DNA of 64,000 bases, from NCBI GenBank assembly GCA_947579665.1, contig CANPUZ010000074.1, forward strand, positions 124,001-188,000, given 5' to 3'. Each line of letters starts with the position of its first letter. Within the stretch, counting starts at the first letter, position 1. A program made the position numbers and the translations under genes. Origin of the DNA: Sympetrum striolatum (Eukaryota > Arthropoda > Insecta > Odonata > Libellulidae). This document shows positions 63,701 to 64,000 of this stretch, one piece after another. The notes beneath the pieces were generated by a model that did not search any database, was not told where the DNA came from, and saw nothing but the letters and a program-made list of their open reading frames with translations.

Positions 63701-64000
63701 CAAAATATCAATTTTTATCATCTTTCTTCACTTGATTTTCCTTATTTTATCGAGATTTGACCGAAAAAGGCAAGAAAAACGAATAATTTTATCGAAATTT
63801 CAATTTTTATCATCTTTTTTCCCTTGATTTTCCTTATTTTATCGAGTTTTGACCGAAAAAAGCAAGAAAAACGAATAATTTTAGCGAAATATCAATTTTT
63901 ATCCTCTTTTTTCCCTTAATTTTCCTTATTTTATCGAGATTTGACCGAAAAAAGCAAGAAAAACGAATAACTTTAGCGAAATTTACACTTTTTTCCTCTT
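54200..64000 (+). repeat. Large duplication, copy 2 (runs off the window)
   Basis: It repeats 43.15-52.94 kb, including the private 12-bp deletion near 56,745, the two T-run monomers near 58,350 and 60,300, and the rare gcaagaacaacg near 61,828. From 57.8 kb on, differences are very few (for example ttttttctcatc at 48,297 against tttttttcatc, and one A fewer at 61,275). From 54.2 to 57.75 kb it differs mainly in homopolymer lengths. Copy 2 continues past the window end, so the full unit may be at least 11 kb. Confidence 0.88.
57762..57780 (+). repeat. Junction of a 60-bp deletion relative to copy 1
   Basis: The sequence ctttttttaccagcgaaact joins the pyrimidine tract of one monomer to agcgaaact of the next. 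In copy 1 the two parts (46,640-46,648 and 46,709 onward) are 60 bp apart, and the units at 48.6 and 59.7 kb also keep the 60 bp. The offset drops from 11,123 to 11,063 at exactly this point. It coincides with the right end of the homopolymer patch. Confidence 0.85.

Larger units (their letters stand above)
1..64000 (+). repeat. Satellite DNA array, ~93-bp monomer, fills the window
   Basis: The same unit repeats head to tail from base 1 to base 64,000. Successive cgagattt landmarks are usually 91 to 94 bp apart, with a minority at 83 bp, which implies about 690 to 700 monomers. All copies face the same way: the gaccgaaaaaagcaag core is always on the + strand. I saw no inversion, transposon, gene or unique sequence longer than part of one monomer. 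Both window edges lie inside the array, so its true length is unknown. Neighbouring monomers differ at several diagnostic positions, whereas blocks of many monomers recur almost exactly kilobases away, which is higher-order repeat organisation. Such arrays are known from eukaryotic centromeric and other heterochromatin; that role here is inferred. I do not recognise the satellite family or the species. Confidence 0.98.

Noticed and set aside
1..64000. CRISPR array (regular repeats of constant size)
   Set aside because: There are no unique spacers between conserved short repeats. The whole 93-bp unit is repeated and varies evenly, and there are no cas genes.
1..64000. Rho-independent terminators or hairpin RNAs from the A-rich and T-rich tracts
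   Set aside because: The tracts occur in every monomer with no GC-rich stem and no gene upstream.
1..64000. CENP-B box within the monomer
   Set aside because: I looked for the yTTCGttggaarCGGGa pattern on both strands. The nearest matches (ttcgctaaaatt and ttcggtcaaatc on the minus strand) lack the cggga end.
1..64000. Bacterial iterons or replication origin (A/T-rich direct repeats)
   Set aside because: Iterons are about 20 bp and few. A 64-kb array of 93-bp units without any replication gene does not fit a plasmid or a bacterial origin.

Overview
The whole 64,000-base window is one uninterrupted satellite DNA array. A monomer of about 93 bp, roughly 26% G+C in the consensus I read, repeats head to tail in one orientation from the first base to the last, about 690 to 700 times. 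I found no protein-coding gene, tRNA, rRNA, transposon, CRISPR array, inversion or unique-sequence island. The organism cannot be named from this sequence. Tens of kilobases of a ~93-bp tandem repeat with higher-order structure is typical of eukaryotic heterochromatin (centromere, pericentromere, subtelomere or a sex/B chromosome) and is not expected in a bacterium. The monomer carries about four CpG sites where base composition predicts about 1.5, which argues against long-term germline CpG methylation of the vertebrate kind.

Each monomer has a G/C-containing core (cgagatttgaccg, then an A-rich purine stretch around gcaag, aacgaat and agcgaaatttc), followed by a T/C-rich pyrimidine tract and ttttcc. 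The A- or T-tracts are spaced about 10 to 11 bp apart, nine per monomer, so 93 bp is close to nine helical turns. A recurrent short variant of 83 bp has lost 10 bp, about one turn. It always sits in the middle of a three-monomer cassette, of which I count 41 copies.

Layout: 1-13.8 kb is a patchwork in which about 2.9 kb is repeated 8,153 bp away (1.48-4.37 and 9.63-12.52 kb), with a ~2.0-kb higher-order unit between (5.5-9.6 kb). 13.84-16.92 kb is a nearly identical 1,540-bp tandem duplication. 18.7-25.7 kb is a separate domain with no short variants and four copies of a marker cluster. 26.9-28.4 kb holds an 820-bp duplication. 28.4-35.3 kb holds three related higher-order units of 2.0-2.7 kb. 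35.3-43.7 kb holds a ~3.85-kb segment twice at an offset of 4,566 bp, with a nested third copy of part of it. 43-64 kb is dominated by a duplication of at least 9.8 kb at an offset of ~11.06 kb, itself built from ~1.94-kb units. Within its second copy, 53.4-57.75 kb has inflated homopolymers and stray G insertions and ends at a 60-bp deletion; this looks more like a poorly polished assembly patch than biology.

Long open frames exist on the + strand only because 93 is divisible by three, giving a meaningless 31-residue periodic translation. I do not annotate them as genes. All duplication boundaries are approximate, because similar monomers on both sides make breakpoints ambiguous.
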